In this document: positions 11,210-21,056 of the stretch, piece by piece
Layout: each line of letters begins with the position of its first letter
Numbering within the stretch: position 1 is the first letter of the stretch
NCBI GenBank assembly: GCA_025094145.1
Contig: JALLLS010000001.1
Coordinates: 496,001 to 560,000 of the forward strand
Origin: Spinellus fusiger
Taxonomy: Eukaryota > Mucoromycota > Mucoromycetes > Mucorales > Phycomycetaceae
Length of the DNA: 64,000 bases
Reading direction: 5' to 3'
Notes under the pieces: generated by a model
Told to the model about the DNA's origin: nothing
Database searches by the model: none
Seen by the model: only the letters and a program-made list of their open reading frames with translations
Made by a program: the position numbers and the translations under genes

Positions 11210-11863
11210 TTATTAGAAAAAAGGGCAATTGGAGCAGATCTTTTCAAGCTTGGTCTTTTTATATCTTATATATTAAAAAACAAGAATTTATCAGTTAGCA
11301 AATAGTAAAAGAAAAAAATAGCTACAAAATCAATGGTATGGGATGAGGCATCTATGACAAGCTGTAGTGTATTTGATGCAGCTGATAGATCTTTTAAATT
11401 ATAAAAGTACAACGGCCTGTATTAGTATGTGTCATATTTGGTGATGACTTTTTTCAAGTTCTACTTTTATTGATCATTATATTATAATAGAAGTATAAAA
11501 GAATAAAAAAGAAGTTGAATAAAAGAGCAGAGCTAATCGTACGTTAATTAACTAAATGCCTTTGAACCCAAGAAGCCATTAATGACACTATCATATCATA
11601 TCAATAATTGAATAGTAGCTGATACTATTCAATGCTATTAAAGACTAGTTATTTCCTCTTTATTATTGTATTTCTATCTATTTTCTCTGAACTAATAAAA
11701 GGTCCAAGCCTTCTGGTTTATCCCCATCCTTCTCCTTCCCCAGTGCTCGATTGAAACTTGGTTGAATAACTGAAGGAAATATATGCTACAGTTAAACTAT
11801 CTAAAAAATAATAATGAAGTGTGTCATTGGATTTTTTCATGTAAAAGACATTATAATGTCTAG
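11210..11863 (+). mobile_element. Second Helitron copy, lacking the Fanzor segment
   Basis: This block is the reverse-complement homologue of 5692-6850. It includes a Helitron helicase Walker-B region (MVWDEASMTSCSVFDAADRS, about 11335-11400) and ends at 11863 with the same AGACATTATAATGTCT palindrome (11846-11861) merging into CTAG, followed by T. At 11689-11695 (GAACTAA on this strand) it reads straight across the point where the 5.7 kb copy has about 565 extra bases flanked by TTAGTTC. It is therefore a matched copy without the Fanzor insert. The 5' limit is uncertain. Confidence 0.66.
11846..11861 (+). repeat. Helitron 3' terminal palindrome next to CTAG (copy 2)
   Basis: Identical to the 16-nt palindrome at 5694-5709. 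Followed by CTAG (11860-11863) and T. Homology between the two Helitron copies stops two bases later. Confidence 0.65.
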
Positions 11864-11864
11864 T

Positions 11865-11880
11865 ATTGTAATACTACAGT
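11865..11880. repeat. LINE target site duplication, left copy
   Basis: ATTGTAATACTACAGT occurs here and again, without mismatch, at 13532-13547, bounding the truncated LINE. Confidence 0.85.
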
Positions 11881-13531
11881 TCAAAGTATTTTTTATTTTT
11901 TGGGTGTGGTTTGCTATTCGCGCATTGGGCATGTCAGCCACCCTATGAGAACTTTTGGAAAAATAAGAATAAACATATAAACACTTCAAATACAAAAGTG
12001 AAAAAAATAATGCAAATGAATGGGAAACAGAAAGAAAAGAGAGTATAAAACCTCGAAATGAGGGGAAAATAATGAAAATGAGTGGAAATGATGGTAAAAT
12101 GAGAATTATGAATAGACATCCAAAAAGCCATAGAGTCAGCAAGGAAACCAGGACACCAAAAAGATAACCGTCATCCTGTGGCGATTCGAAATCCAACGAG
12201 GGATACTTAGAGCAACTCGGACAATCCTGAGGACACAAATACAGCAACTACACTAGCAGCTTCTGGCTTTGCTAAACGGGTTAAGAATGGGTGGTAGAGG
12301 AGAGATCGGAGGAGAAGTGAGGATACAGCGTCTGTTGCTGCAGGAGTCTTTGCACTCTATGGCGGCGTTGGTGTTCCCGCTCAACACACCCATCAGCAGC
12401 CTCAATGAGCAGGCTACCAGTTGATGGCTCTACCTTAAAGTCTCGAGTAGACGTGGCTCGATCAATGGCTTGCAGCAGTATTAACAAACTGGGCCAAAGG
12501 TCTCGCCATTTAACAAAAGACTTAACCGTGCGCGGCAGAAGATTTAGACAATAGTCAATTGGATGAACATCTTGTGGTGGTGCAGGAACTAGGAAGAACA
12601 AGAACGTGGAGCGTTCATGGTCAACGAATGTGCAAGTGAGAAAGTGGTCCCGATTGGCAGATGGGTGGCCACATTGGCAAGGAACTGAAGGTGTTGGTGG
12701 TAACCAAGCAATCCTCCATTTTAGTAGACGATGTCTTTCTTTGCGCGTACACGGTAGTAGAAGAATTGGATCCCAAACAGGTCTACATAGTCCACGGGCT
12801 ACCGTCACCAGCGGATTCTTGCCACGTACTAGACTAGTAATTTCACTTTGAAGACGTTCAAGATAAGCTACTTTTAATGAATATTTAGGAGGGTTGTGAG
12901 CCCGTCCTATTCTTTGAGCATTTTGCCAGAGTACATTGCCACGTAGCTTAATCCATCTGGCTTTACTCTGGGGTGCTTCAAGCTGCGGGACAAGGCACCA
13001 GAGGAGGGTGTCTTCAGGAAGGGTAGCTGCGCGCTCAACAAATTTGGCTTGCAGATAAAGAAAACGAGAGTATATGTTAGGGAGGGCAGCTAATTGGGCA
13101 ACCTGGATCGTTCCAAACCTAGCAGTAGCAGATCTAGCAAGACAAAGTCTCAGACAAGCAGACTGACAGATTTGTAGCGGGCGGATGCCTAGTCTATTGA
13201 CATTACAAATAGCCAACCCATACTCAAGGATAGGCCGAACAAAAACAGTATACGCTCTTAGGGCTGCTGTAATCCCAAAGCCATACATGTTTACACCCAT
13301 TCCTCTCAGCTTTTGCATTACTGCAATTGCCTTGACTTGTGAGTGTGAGAAAAGTACGTCTTGGTTAATACCTTGACGTGAAAAGGGGATACCAAGGTAC
13401 TTGAAAGTATCACAGGTTGGAAGCTCGTTGCCATAGAGGTAAAACGGCACATTGGCCGGGGCATTGAGTACTTCACATTTGGAGGGACTCCATTTGTAAC
13501 CAAGGAGGGTCGAGTGAATTTCGGCAAGTGG
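11881..13531 (-). mobile_element. 5'-truncated LINE (non-LTR retrotransposon)
   Basis: A 1.65-kb insertion on the minus strand bounded by a perfect 16-bp target duplication. Its coding part is nearly identical to the LINE that runs off the window at 63.56-64.0 kb. About 400 bp of 3' UTR (11881-12280) ends in an A-rich tail (AAAAAATAAAAAATACTTTGA on the minus strand, 21 bases at 11881-11901). 5' truncation and a 16-bp duplication are the classic marks of target-primed reverse transcription. The insertion lies about one base beyond the Helitron terminus, so it is younger than that Helitron copy. Confidence 0.9.
12281..13527 (-). pseudogene. LINE ORF2 C-terminal part (RT thumb to zinc knuckle)
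   Basis: An open frame of about 415 codons begins inside the reverse transcriptase palm, downstream of the YADD motif (LAEIHSTLLGYKWSPSKCEV), and continues through the thumb (TFKYLGIPFSRQG, FVRPILEYGLA). A CxC-(x)n-H-x4-C cluster (CQCGHPSANRDHFLTC) typical of LINE ORF2 C-termini follows, then a stop at 12281. Endonuclease and catalytic RT residues are missing because of the 5' truncation, so it cannot retrotranspose by itself. The frame has no internal stop, which suggests a recent insertion. It supplies the part of ORF2 that is cut off at the right end of the window. Confidence 0.85.
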
Positions 13532-13547
13532 ATTGTAATACTACAGT
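13532..13547. repeat. LINE target site duplication, right copy
   Basis: Perfect second copy of ATTGTAATACTACAGT. Bases from about 13543 onward (TACAGTGACTTTC) also look like a Tc1/mariner end, so the LINE landed at or in such an end. Confidence 0.85.
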
Positions 13548-13567
13548 GACTTTCAAAAAAATAGGTA

Positions 13568-14883
13568 TTTTTTTTTACATTCCGATATGCTTCTGTAATA
13601 GAAAATACTTCTTTCTTGTCATAAAAACATACATTAAGCATATAATAAAGACTTTTTTAAATAGATAAAATATAAAGATCAATGTAATAATAGATTCAAG
13701 TTTATTAGGTAGAGACCCCTAATATTAAGGGTTCCCACCCTTGGCCTCAATGACAGCCCTACATCTCCAATGTATGCTGGTAATGAGGTTGTTGGTAGCC
13801 TCTTTGGAGACTATATCTCACTCTTGGACCAATAGAGCCTTTAAATATTTAACAGTACTTCTTAGGGTCATTCTATTTCTTATGGCCCTGTCAAATTTAT
13901 CCCATAGATGCTCTACGGAGTTCACGTTTGAGCTTTGTGAGGGCCACCTCTCCATAGCGACAATGTTCTCGTTTGCCTTCCACATCTTGGACTCTCTACT
14001 CCTATAGCAGTTGGGATTGTCTTCTTGAAGAATATAATTCACCTCTGAATTCATTTCCTTGAGCCAATCTAGATCAGATCAGTAATTCTCTTTCAAGATC
14101 TCAATGTATCTTCTACTGTCAATACTGCCTTTCACAGACACTAACCTTCCGACACCTTCACCAGAGAAAGAACCCCACACCATCACGCTACTGTCATCAA
14201 ACTTCCTTATTGGCTTGAAATTATTTGGAAGCAGCCCTTCCTTTCTTTGTACCACCTGGGTAAGGTTGTTGGTCCTCATCAGCTGGTACTTTGACTCATT
14301 GGACTGGATGACTGTCTTCCAGTCTTTTTCTGTCCAGTGAGGGTGGGTCTTAGCCCAAGCAAGCCTCAGTTTCTTGTGCTTGTTGGTGAAATAAGATTCC
14401 TTAAATAACTTGTAATAAGACAGACCGAAGTTCGCTATCATTTCTCTGAAAGTGTTCATACACACTTTGGCTATCATCTGCTTGTGAAGCTGATCCATTG
14501 TTTGAAATGAATCTCTTTCTAATTTGTGTCCAATCTTTCTCTTATCCCTCTAAATAATAACGGGCTTGCTTCTAGTGCTTCTTTTGGCCTATAATCAACC
14601 AGCTTCCTTATATCTCTTTACGATACGGAAAATAAACTGTTTACTAACTCCAAACCTAGCAGAGATGGCAGGTTGAACTGTCCCATTTACGATTGTCTCT
14701 TGATCAATAAGACCAATTAAATCTGTCAATATATTTCTTATTATATTCAATAGATCACATTTTTTGTTGATCTTTTTCAGATGAGGTAGATATTAGGGTG
14801 GGGAAGTATCAAAAGAAAGATGTTTAGCAAAAAAAAAAGAAGGGTGAAACTATCCTCTGGATTTGAAATCTACCTAAGATTCT
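13568..14883 (-). mobile_element. Tc1/mariner-type element, twin copy 1
   Basis: 1316 bp, almost identical to 32686-34000 in inverse orientation; two single-base differences were noted by eye. The minus strand encodes a DDE transposase: an HTH segment (AISARFGVSKQFIFRIVKRYKE, about 14630-14690), IQSNESKYQL (first Asp position reads Asn), MVWGSFSGEGVGR, LQEDNPNCY (second Asp) and VNSVEHLWDKFDRA (Glu). Several in-frame stops interrupt it, including TGA at 14079 and TAG/TGA codons near 14555-14610, and both twins share them. The shared block lacks clean terminal inverted repeats. It is not autonomous. Confidence 0.78.
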
Positions 14884-15725
14884 CACAAGTTACTATATCA
14901 ATAATTTTGGCATTGCTCAACAGACTAATATTATAAATTATTTTTGTTCAATAAGAATATAACTAATAACTTTATTTAGTTATTTATCATGCACGCCCTC
15001 TAGTTAGACATTTTTCTTGTTGGTTCTGATAGTCCTGACCTATCGGTAGACTGGTGGTGATAGGATATGTGTTATATTAATATTATTCAAGCAGACTTTT
15101 AGAAGTAGTAAAAGATCAAGGGTAAAGACAAAGAAGATTAACATGCAATAGAGTAACCAAGGCCTTAGTTTGAGAGATCAATGATGAAAAATAATAAAAA
15201 CAAGCTATCTTTTAAATCTAGTTCTAAAATCAAGAGTATTCAACTGGAAGATTACAGGTTAGACTACCACTAAGTTTGAAAACCACTTTACTAAATACCA
15301 GTTTCTATCAATCCTGAAATGCCACCAGTATGGAGCTGATGAGATTTCAAGGCGCAACTGAGCCATTGGTACTCTCATAAGGAATAGTTAAGACTCTGTC
15401 CAAACTGATATTAAAAAATACACTTAGGATCACATTAAAAAAGAAACTATTCAAGATCTTTAATCTTCGCATCGTATGCTGTAAGAGTTAAAGGGGGAAA
15501 AGAATGAGAAAAAGATGGCAGACTGCGATTGATGCCAGACTTGAACACGTCAAATACTATTTCTCTAATAAACTAATTTCCGTTATCTTCCAACCAGTCT
15601 CTTCATGTACTGAATATTTTAGGTTTCCATCTAATGAATTAATAAATTTACAGCTATAGTAAAGCATATTATGCAAATGAGAACAATTAATAATTTTAAT
15701 AATTTACTAGTAGTCATTTGGCTCA
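14884..15725. other. AT-rich spacer between Tc1 twin and Helitron helicase relic
   Basis: No intact gene. It lies downstream of the helicase relic on the minus strand and may hold decayed 3' Helitron sequence, but the palindrome plus CTAG terminus seen elsewhere was not found here. Confidence 0.35.
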
Positions 15726-17042
15726 TTAAGGGCCATGACTTCTAGCTCTTTGGGTGTGTAGATCAAGCCAATGCTTATCAGAATTGTGTGTTTTACAGTG
15801 TTGATATTTATTTTTGGGATCCAGATTTCGAAGCAGCATTATAAGAGACCCTATTTTCAGTTTTAGATAGTGAGGAGAAAGTCCACCTGGGTTCATACTG
15901 TTGAGATATTCTACTGAAAGATCCACGGCATCCAATTCATCTGTGAGTGCTTTATCACTACTTTAGAAACTTAGGCTTTCTACAAAAGGAAATCTGTCCA
16001 TAATTTAATCATTGATATGTATAAAATCATAGTGTTTTGGTGTGAGTATAGCTTTTGTAGCTATTTGGTCTCTTATGTATGATGGCAGTGTGTCATTTCC
16101 AGGATATAACATACTACCATGGATTGTATCTGCTGAATTATTCATGTCATGGCATGCCAACAACATATTATCACGAGCTCTGATCGATTTTGAGTCTTCT
16201 TCTGTCTGAACACTTTCATTGCCAATATCAAGGAGGTGTTTTGAAAACTTCTGCAAGGTGTTTGCAAGCATACTGTTTTCTGGTGATATGGCTTGCTCAA
16301 TATGTATATTCACAACTAAATTGAATATCTTTATGAAACTCCATATGAAAGATTGGTTTATACACTGATCAACACTATCCACCATACCTCCTTTGTGAGC
16401 AACTGAGAAAACTTGGCAGAAATCACCACCAAAAAGCACACATACTAATGTAGGCTATTGTACTCTTATACTATCTCTAAAAGATCTATCCACTGCATTC
16501 AAATACACTACAACTTATCATAAATGCTTCATTCCAGACCATTTATTTTGTAACTGTTTGTTTTATTTATTTATTTACAAACTGATAACTACTGACTACT
16601 CGTTTTTAGTGTATAGGACCTGAGGTAACAGTATCATGTACACCACTTAGTATATCTCCTCTCAGTGTGTCTTTGTTATGCTATATAAAATCCAAGCGAC
16701 CTTGCTCATTGTTAGCATACATTCTGTACTGACAAAAGGGCTTTCCAAATACATGCAAGTGATTTATATTTCTGTACATCCATCTGAAGCAGTGGTGTTT
16801 TAGTGTGCTTACCATGACATTTTGGTCATTGATTGAACACTTTTTTCTATTTTAACCTAACTGTCCTGTAGGGGGAAAAGTACACAGATCATGGAATTGT
16901 ATGACTGATTCACTTCACTCATTCTTTACAGTAAGCTGCAATTTCTTGGTCTTATCACAATATATCTACTTTCTGTTTGGTATCTATCATTATTTGAACG
17001 GTTAGGATGACTTTTGTGCAAATGTTTATATCCACAACAGCT
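15726..17042 (-). pseudogene. Helitron PIF1-like helicase relic
   Basis: On the minus strand a Walker-B-like segment (VWNEAFMISCSVF, near 16525) leads into LVCVLFGGDFCQVFSVAHKGGMVD (about 16440-16380). This is followed by NSMLANTLQKFSKHLLDIGNE, ILTPKHYDFIHIND and, past two in-frame TAA codons, the C-terminal signature VEYLNSMNPGGLSPHYLKLKIGS with IMLLRNLDPKNK (15790-15900). The set GGDFxQ, LTPxNxxVxxIN, LNSLxPxGLPPHxLxLK and MLLRNLDP is characteristic of the Helitron Rep/helicase C-terminal domain. Upstream, 16463-17042 is almost identical to 6690-7260. The Rep (HUH) domain is not visible and stop codons are present, so this is a fragment. Confidence 0.8.
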
Positions 17043-17960
17043 TGTACATCGAATACTCTTATTTGATATCTCAGTTTCTTGCGTTGGTGTCAATTCCCTC
17101 GATATCAACTTCTATTTTCTTGTTCTGTTGGTTTACAGAATTAAGAGGACACCTGCAATGAGTTCAATAATTTCCAAGCTGTGAGCAGCTTGAGCAGTAT
17201 ATAGTATGATTTGGCATTCAAGTAACTTTGAAAAGAAGGGGAAAAAGAAAGAGTGCTAATATAGTTTATTTCTTCCTTATTTACTCACTCATTCAAGAAA
17301 TACTGATATATCCGACAAAAGAATATTAGTTATCTATTTGTCTGCTCGAAATAAGGCTTATGTGTCCGGCAAAAAGAATGCGTCCGACAAAAAGACGTAA
17401 CTGTTTTTTACGAATTGCTAACTGCTAAGGATCTCTTTTTTTTAAATATATAAGATATAAGATAAATATCCATGTGTCACTTAATGACCTAGCACATCTT
17501 TTCTATTTCTCATTAACTCTGAATTGTCTTGGATTATATGATCAGATATTTTAGTCTGGCAAGTTTCCCTTTCTGTAATGTTGCTTTTATTCATGCTAAT
17601 AGATTCTTCATGGAACTCAAACAAAAAGACAATGAATTAGATTTTATAGATTTCTTAGCCCTCATTTTAATATTCACAGCAAGACTTCTAGTACTAAAAT
17701 TAACTTCTCAGACGTACAGAGTTTCTTCTTAGAGACATTGTTATCGATATGAAAACTCAATATCCAACATTAAGGCTTAATCTTCTTTAATTCACTCTCT
17801 TTGATGTTTTTTAGGGGTCTTCTTCACTTTTACAAAACAAGACCCATCCTGCTCTCAGTTGACTAAAAGTTATTCCTCCATAAGTATACATCTAGAAATA
17901 TAATTCTCTATGCTTGGTCGTACTGAAGCATTTAGAATAATAGTTTTCCCGCGGACTCGG
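17043..17960. other. AT-rich spacer, no gene recognised
   Basis: Only short open frames. A stretch near 17400-17470 (TTGCTAACTGCTAAGG, ATATATAAGATATAAG) resembles the reverse complement of 11265-11310, so old transposon sequence probably extends here. A CCGACAAAAAGA-like string occurs three times between 17312 and 17393. Confidence 0.35.
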
Positions 17961-19187
17961 TACAGACTCAAAGATTATTCTGACTTTTAAGCTGTAACAC
18001 CACGTTCTTGTTACGTTTCCCCAAGAAATTCCCTTATTTATAACTGTTTTAAAATCAAAAGGTTTGTGGATATTCAAATAATTGTTTCCTTTTGTGGATA
18101 CCTCACTATCAAATTGTATTATCAATAGAATATATTGTTTATGAATAATATTGTTTATTGTAATAGTATAGATAATAATATAGTATGACTATAGCTACTG
18201 CCCAAGTGCATTCCTTCATAGCAATAGAATCCACAACCTAAAATCCTTGTGATTTATTCTTGGAAGATAGATAACTATGCTCAGAAGTATACCCTAGACA
18301 TGATTAACCTTGTAGAAGACCACCTAAGTCTGACTTGAAAGGAGTCTTTGCTTGCCTAATAACAATACAGTGAGTGTCTTATGGAATACAATGAGCTCAG
18401 GCCCAGATGAAGACACTGCTTACCTTTTTATCACTAGAATAGTCTTTGGTGGTGTCTACAAATTCTTTCTATTGTTTTGCTTTGTTAATAATAGCGCATT
18501 ACCTTGCACAGCTATTCTCATATTGACGAGTACTTGGGTGTTAAGTTGTATGTGCAGTGTGAGAAATAACAAAAGGAGGGGATTATCAAAACAGATAATA
18601 ATCTTTTTTCTCTATTCTGGTGATATATACACTAGTCTCCACTCATAAAACTCACAAGTCAAACAATTCAAACTCTATTTGCCTTGGACCTAAGAGACAG
18701 TATTAGAACCAATATCTTGTTATCATTAAGTACTATTGTTAATACCAGTTACAATAACATAGTTACTGAAGTAATTATAAACATTGAGTCAATGAATGGC
18801 TATAGTGTTCTCAATGTAAGCGACATTGGTTCTATTTTATGAACAATGACCACTAGAATCAACTCTATAAGTTCTGTAATACATCTTTCTCAAGCAGTGT
18901 TCTACTGAAAATACTGTGGGCTTATGGATAACAAACTATGTTAAACAATAAATGCAGTGAATGAGTTATAATTTTGAGGTAATTCCTGTTCTATCTCTTG
19001 TCTTTACAGCCAATTCTATACTTTTTAATTACAGTCAATAGCCATTACTAAAACAGGCAGGTAGAGTTTGAAATAGTTCATTTCCACAGCGGAAAAGCAT
19101 TTTAAAACATATTAGCCAATCATAAGAACATTGCGATTTTATTCTCAGTATATTTCCTTATATATCCCAACAATCTCCTGGTGTGTA
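17961..19187 (+). mobile_element. Non-autonomous CACTA/Plavaka-like element, copy A
   Basis: About 1.2 kb. The left end is degenerate (TACAGACTCAAAGATTATTC at 17961). The right end is ATCTCCTGGTGTGTA (19173-19187), the inverted form of the family terminus TACACACCAGGAGAT. Subterminal sequence, including a short open frame at 18352-18648, is shared with the intact element at 28042-32148 and with the copies at 51.4 and 55.6 kb. The right terminal 23 bases are repeated in tandem at 19188-19210. There is no transposase gene. Confidence 0.75.
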
Positions 19188-19603
19188 TCCCAACAATCTT
19201 TGAGTGTGTAGAGCTACAGATGCAATCAATTAATTGATGTTGAGCATATTGGATAGACAGTTGAACAACAAAAGCTTGACCAATTGTCTTTATGTGGTGC
19301 TGAACCTGAGAGAAATCATATATTTACTGATGCATACGGGGAAAACGGAGCAAACACATTATATCAGAGGATGCTCAACAAAAGAATATTACACAATGAC
19401 TGAGTCAGTTCGAATAACAAACAACAACAACAACACAAAGAATGAATCAAGAGAGTTTGACAGACGTTTAGATGAACATCCCTACAACCACAACCGCCTC
19501 TATAACCTCATACTTGGGTTATGTATTCTATATTTTCTTGAACTTGCAGCAGATACTAGCCTTCAATAACAAAAATACTACTGAGACACATCATTTATAT
19601 TAA

Positions 19604-20321
19604 GGCGTACAGAAAGCATATGAAGAAATAGCCAATATATTAGTAAATAGAGACATAGTATACAATAAGTACAAAGGAAAGAAGATAAATTAAAATACAG
19701 AGATGAAAAAAAGGAGAGAAACTGCAATACAAAAGATAAAAAAAGGAACAAAAAACAAAGGCAAGAAGGTGCCAGTGCAAGAGTAATATGACATACATAG
19801 AAAATACGTTAATACATCTCGAGCTAATTATTTTTACTGTTTTATTAGTGAGAAGGGGTATTGGCACCTAAGAATATTGGAGTATAATCCTACCAAACAG
19901 CCAGTCGTTGCTTATGACATAGGAATAAAGGTAAAAGATGCTGCCAAGTTTAAAGGTCATCGTGTTGGTTTGACGAGAGTTTTATATCAATCACTGAAGA
20001 AGAGACAAAAAGGTGGAGATCTTCTTGTGGTTGATGTTGATAAGTTTCGAATATCAAAGGTAAATATGATTGACTTCCCACCCAATATGAAAGGCTCTTC
20101 TAACAGTTATTTTGTTTTTCTTTTTTTCTTTTTTCAAGATCTGCCATACTTGTAACACAAATAACCTCACTGAGGTATTAGTAAATTTCAACAGTATCCA
20201 CGCTTGCCAAAGTTGCGGAATTGTTTGGAACAGAGATGTGAGTGCATCAAAGAATATCTATACAATTGCAAAAGAGGGGTTAAAGGGTCACTACAGACCA
20301 GCTCCATTCTGTAGAAAATAA
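19604..20321 (+). pseudogene. Second Fanzor (TnpB-like) C-terminal relic
   Basis: From about 19604 the frame reads VQKAYEEIANILV, a Lys-rich stretch with two in-frame TAA codons, LEYNPTKQPVVAYD, KGHRVGLTRVLYQSLKKRQK and VVDVDKFRISK. A 79-bp intron (20060-20138) follows, then ICHTCNTNN, HACQSCGIVWNRDVSASKNI and KGHYRP, ending at 20321. The PTKxPVVAY block is the RuvC-II neighbourhood. CxxC...CxxC is the Zn ribbon. WNRDVSASKNI is the RuvC-III motif with its catalytic Asp preserved. This half is better preserved than the copy at 5.9-6.3 kb and belongs to a different Fanzor lineage (different ribbon spacing, no CHGLLRC). RuvC-I and the N-terminal domains are absent or beyond recognition, so it is inactive as it stands. 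No helicase was found directly beside it. Confidence 0.75.
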
Positions 20322-21056
20322 TTCTTATTTGTATTCATAGTATACCATATCACCACATCAAAGGTAGTTCTTTCCGGGATTCAGATATTTACAGGTAAAT
20401 CATAATAATCTTTATTTAAAAACTAACATGAATACATAATTTATTTTCCCTCTTTTCAAATCGATTTGTCATTTTAAAAAAATAATCTTTATGTGTGTAA
20501 CAGTGACTATCCGGTGCTTCTGCCTTTTTGTTCTTCAACCACAATTAAAGTATCGTCATATTAACATTTGCAACATTATTATCAAAATAAGACACTGAAG
20601 TTTATGTTTCTGAATAATGCCTCCATAAAAAAGAAAAGGTGAGAAAAGGTGAGAAATAGTGAAAGATTGGGAGACATTAATATTAAAAAGACTATGAGAC
20701 TAACGTGCTGCCAACTGCGCTAAGAAAGCCTTTTTGGAGACATTAATATTGAATTTAAATGATACAAATAATTTTTTTTTAAAAATTAAGCACGAGTCCA
20801 ATGTATATTGTTATACTGCTATAGCGCACTAAAATAAACATTCATTTTATATACGTTTATATAATTATAGTATATTGTTCATTATTTATTACATATTAAA
20901 GAAATAATCTATATTAATCTGATGCACGATTCAAACTATCCTGTAGTTGTGAATTTTTTAGTGGAATTTGTTAACACAGCTTATTACAAAAGTTGAGGTC
21001 TGATTGAGATACTAATGGTCGATGGAAAGCAAAGAAAAGACCATGTACAATCCCAT
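20322..21056. other. Spacer holding a tRNA-half insertion
   Basis: AT-rich intergenic sequence. Apart from the short retroposed tRNA fragment at 20670-20750, nothing was recognised. Confidence 0.4.
20670..20750 (-). repeat. Retroposed 5' half of tRNA-Met(CAT) with target duplication
   Basis: The 15-bp sequence GGAGACATTAATATT occurs at 20670-20684 and 20736-20750. Between them lie 51 bp which, on the minus strand, read AAAAA, then a tRNA 5' half (GGCTTTCTTAGCGCAGTTGG, GCAGCACG, TTAGTCTCATAGTC), then TTTTT. The acceptor 5' strand, the D arm (TTAGCGCAGTTGGCAGC) and an anticodon loop containing CAT are recognisable. The sequence stops just past the anticodon loop, so it is a tRNA half. The flanking duplication shows a retroposition event, probably by the LINE machinery also present in the window. 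Confidence 0.72.

Noticed and set aside
11837..12247. A 136-codon hydrophobic open frame on the minus strand
   Set aside because: It lies in the LINE 3' UTR, has T-rich low-complexity composition and crosses the target duplication border, so it is chance openness.
17300..17400. Repeated CCGACAAAAAGA strings as a possible binding-site array
   Set aside because: Only three imperfect occurrences, unequal spacing and no adjacent gene; not enough to support a regulatory call.
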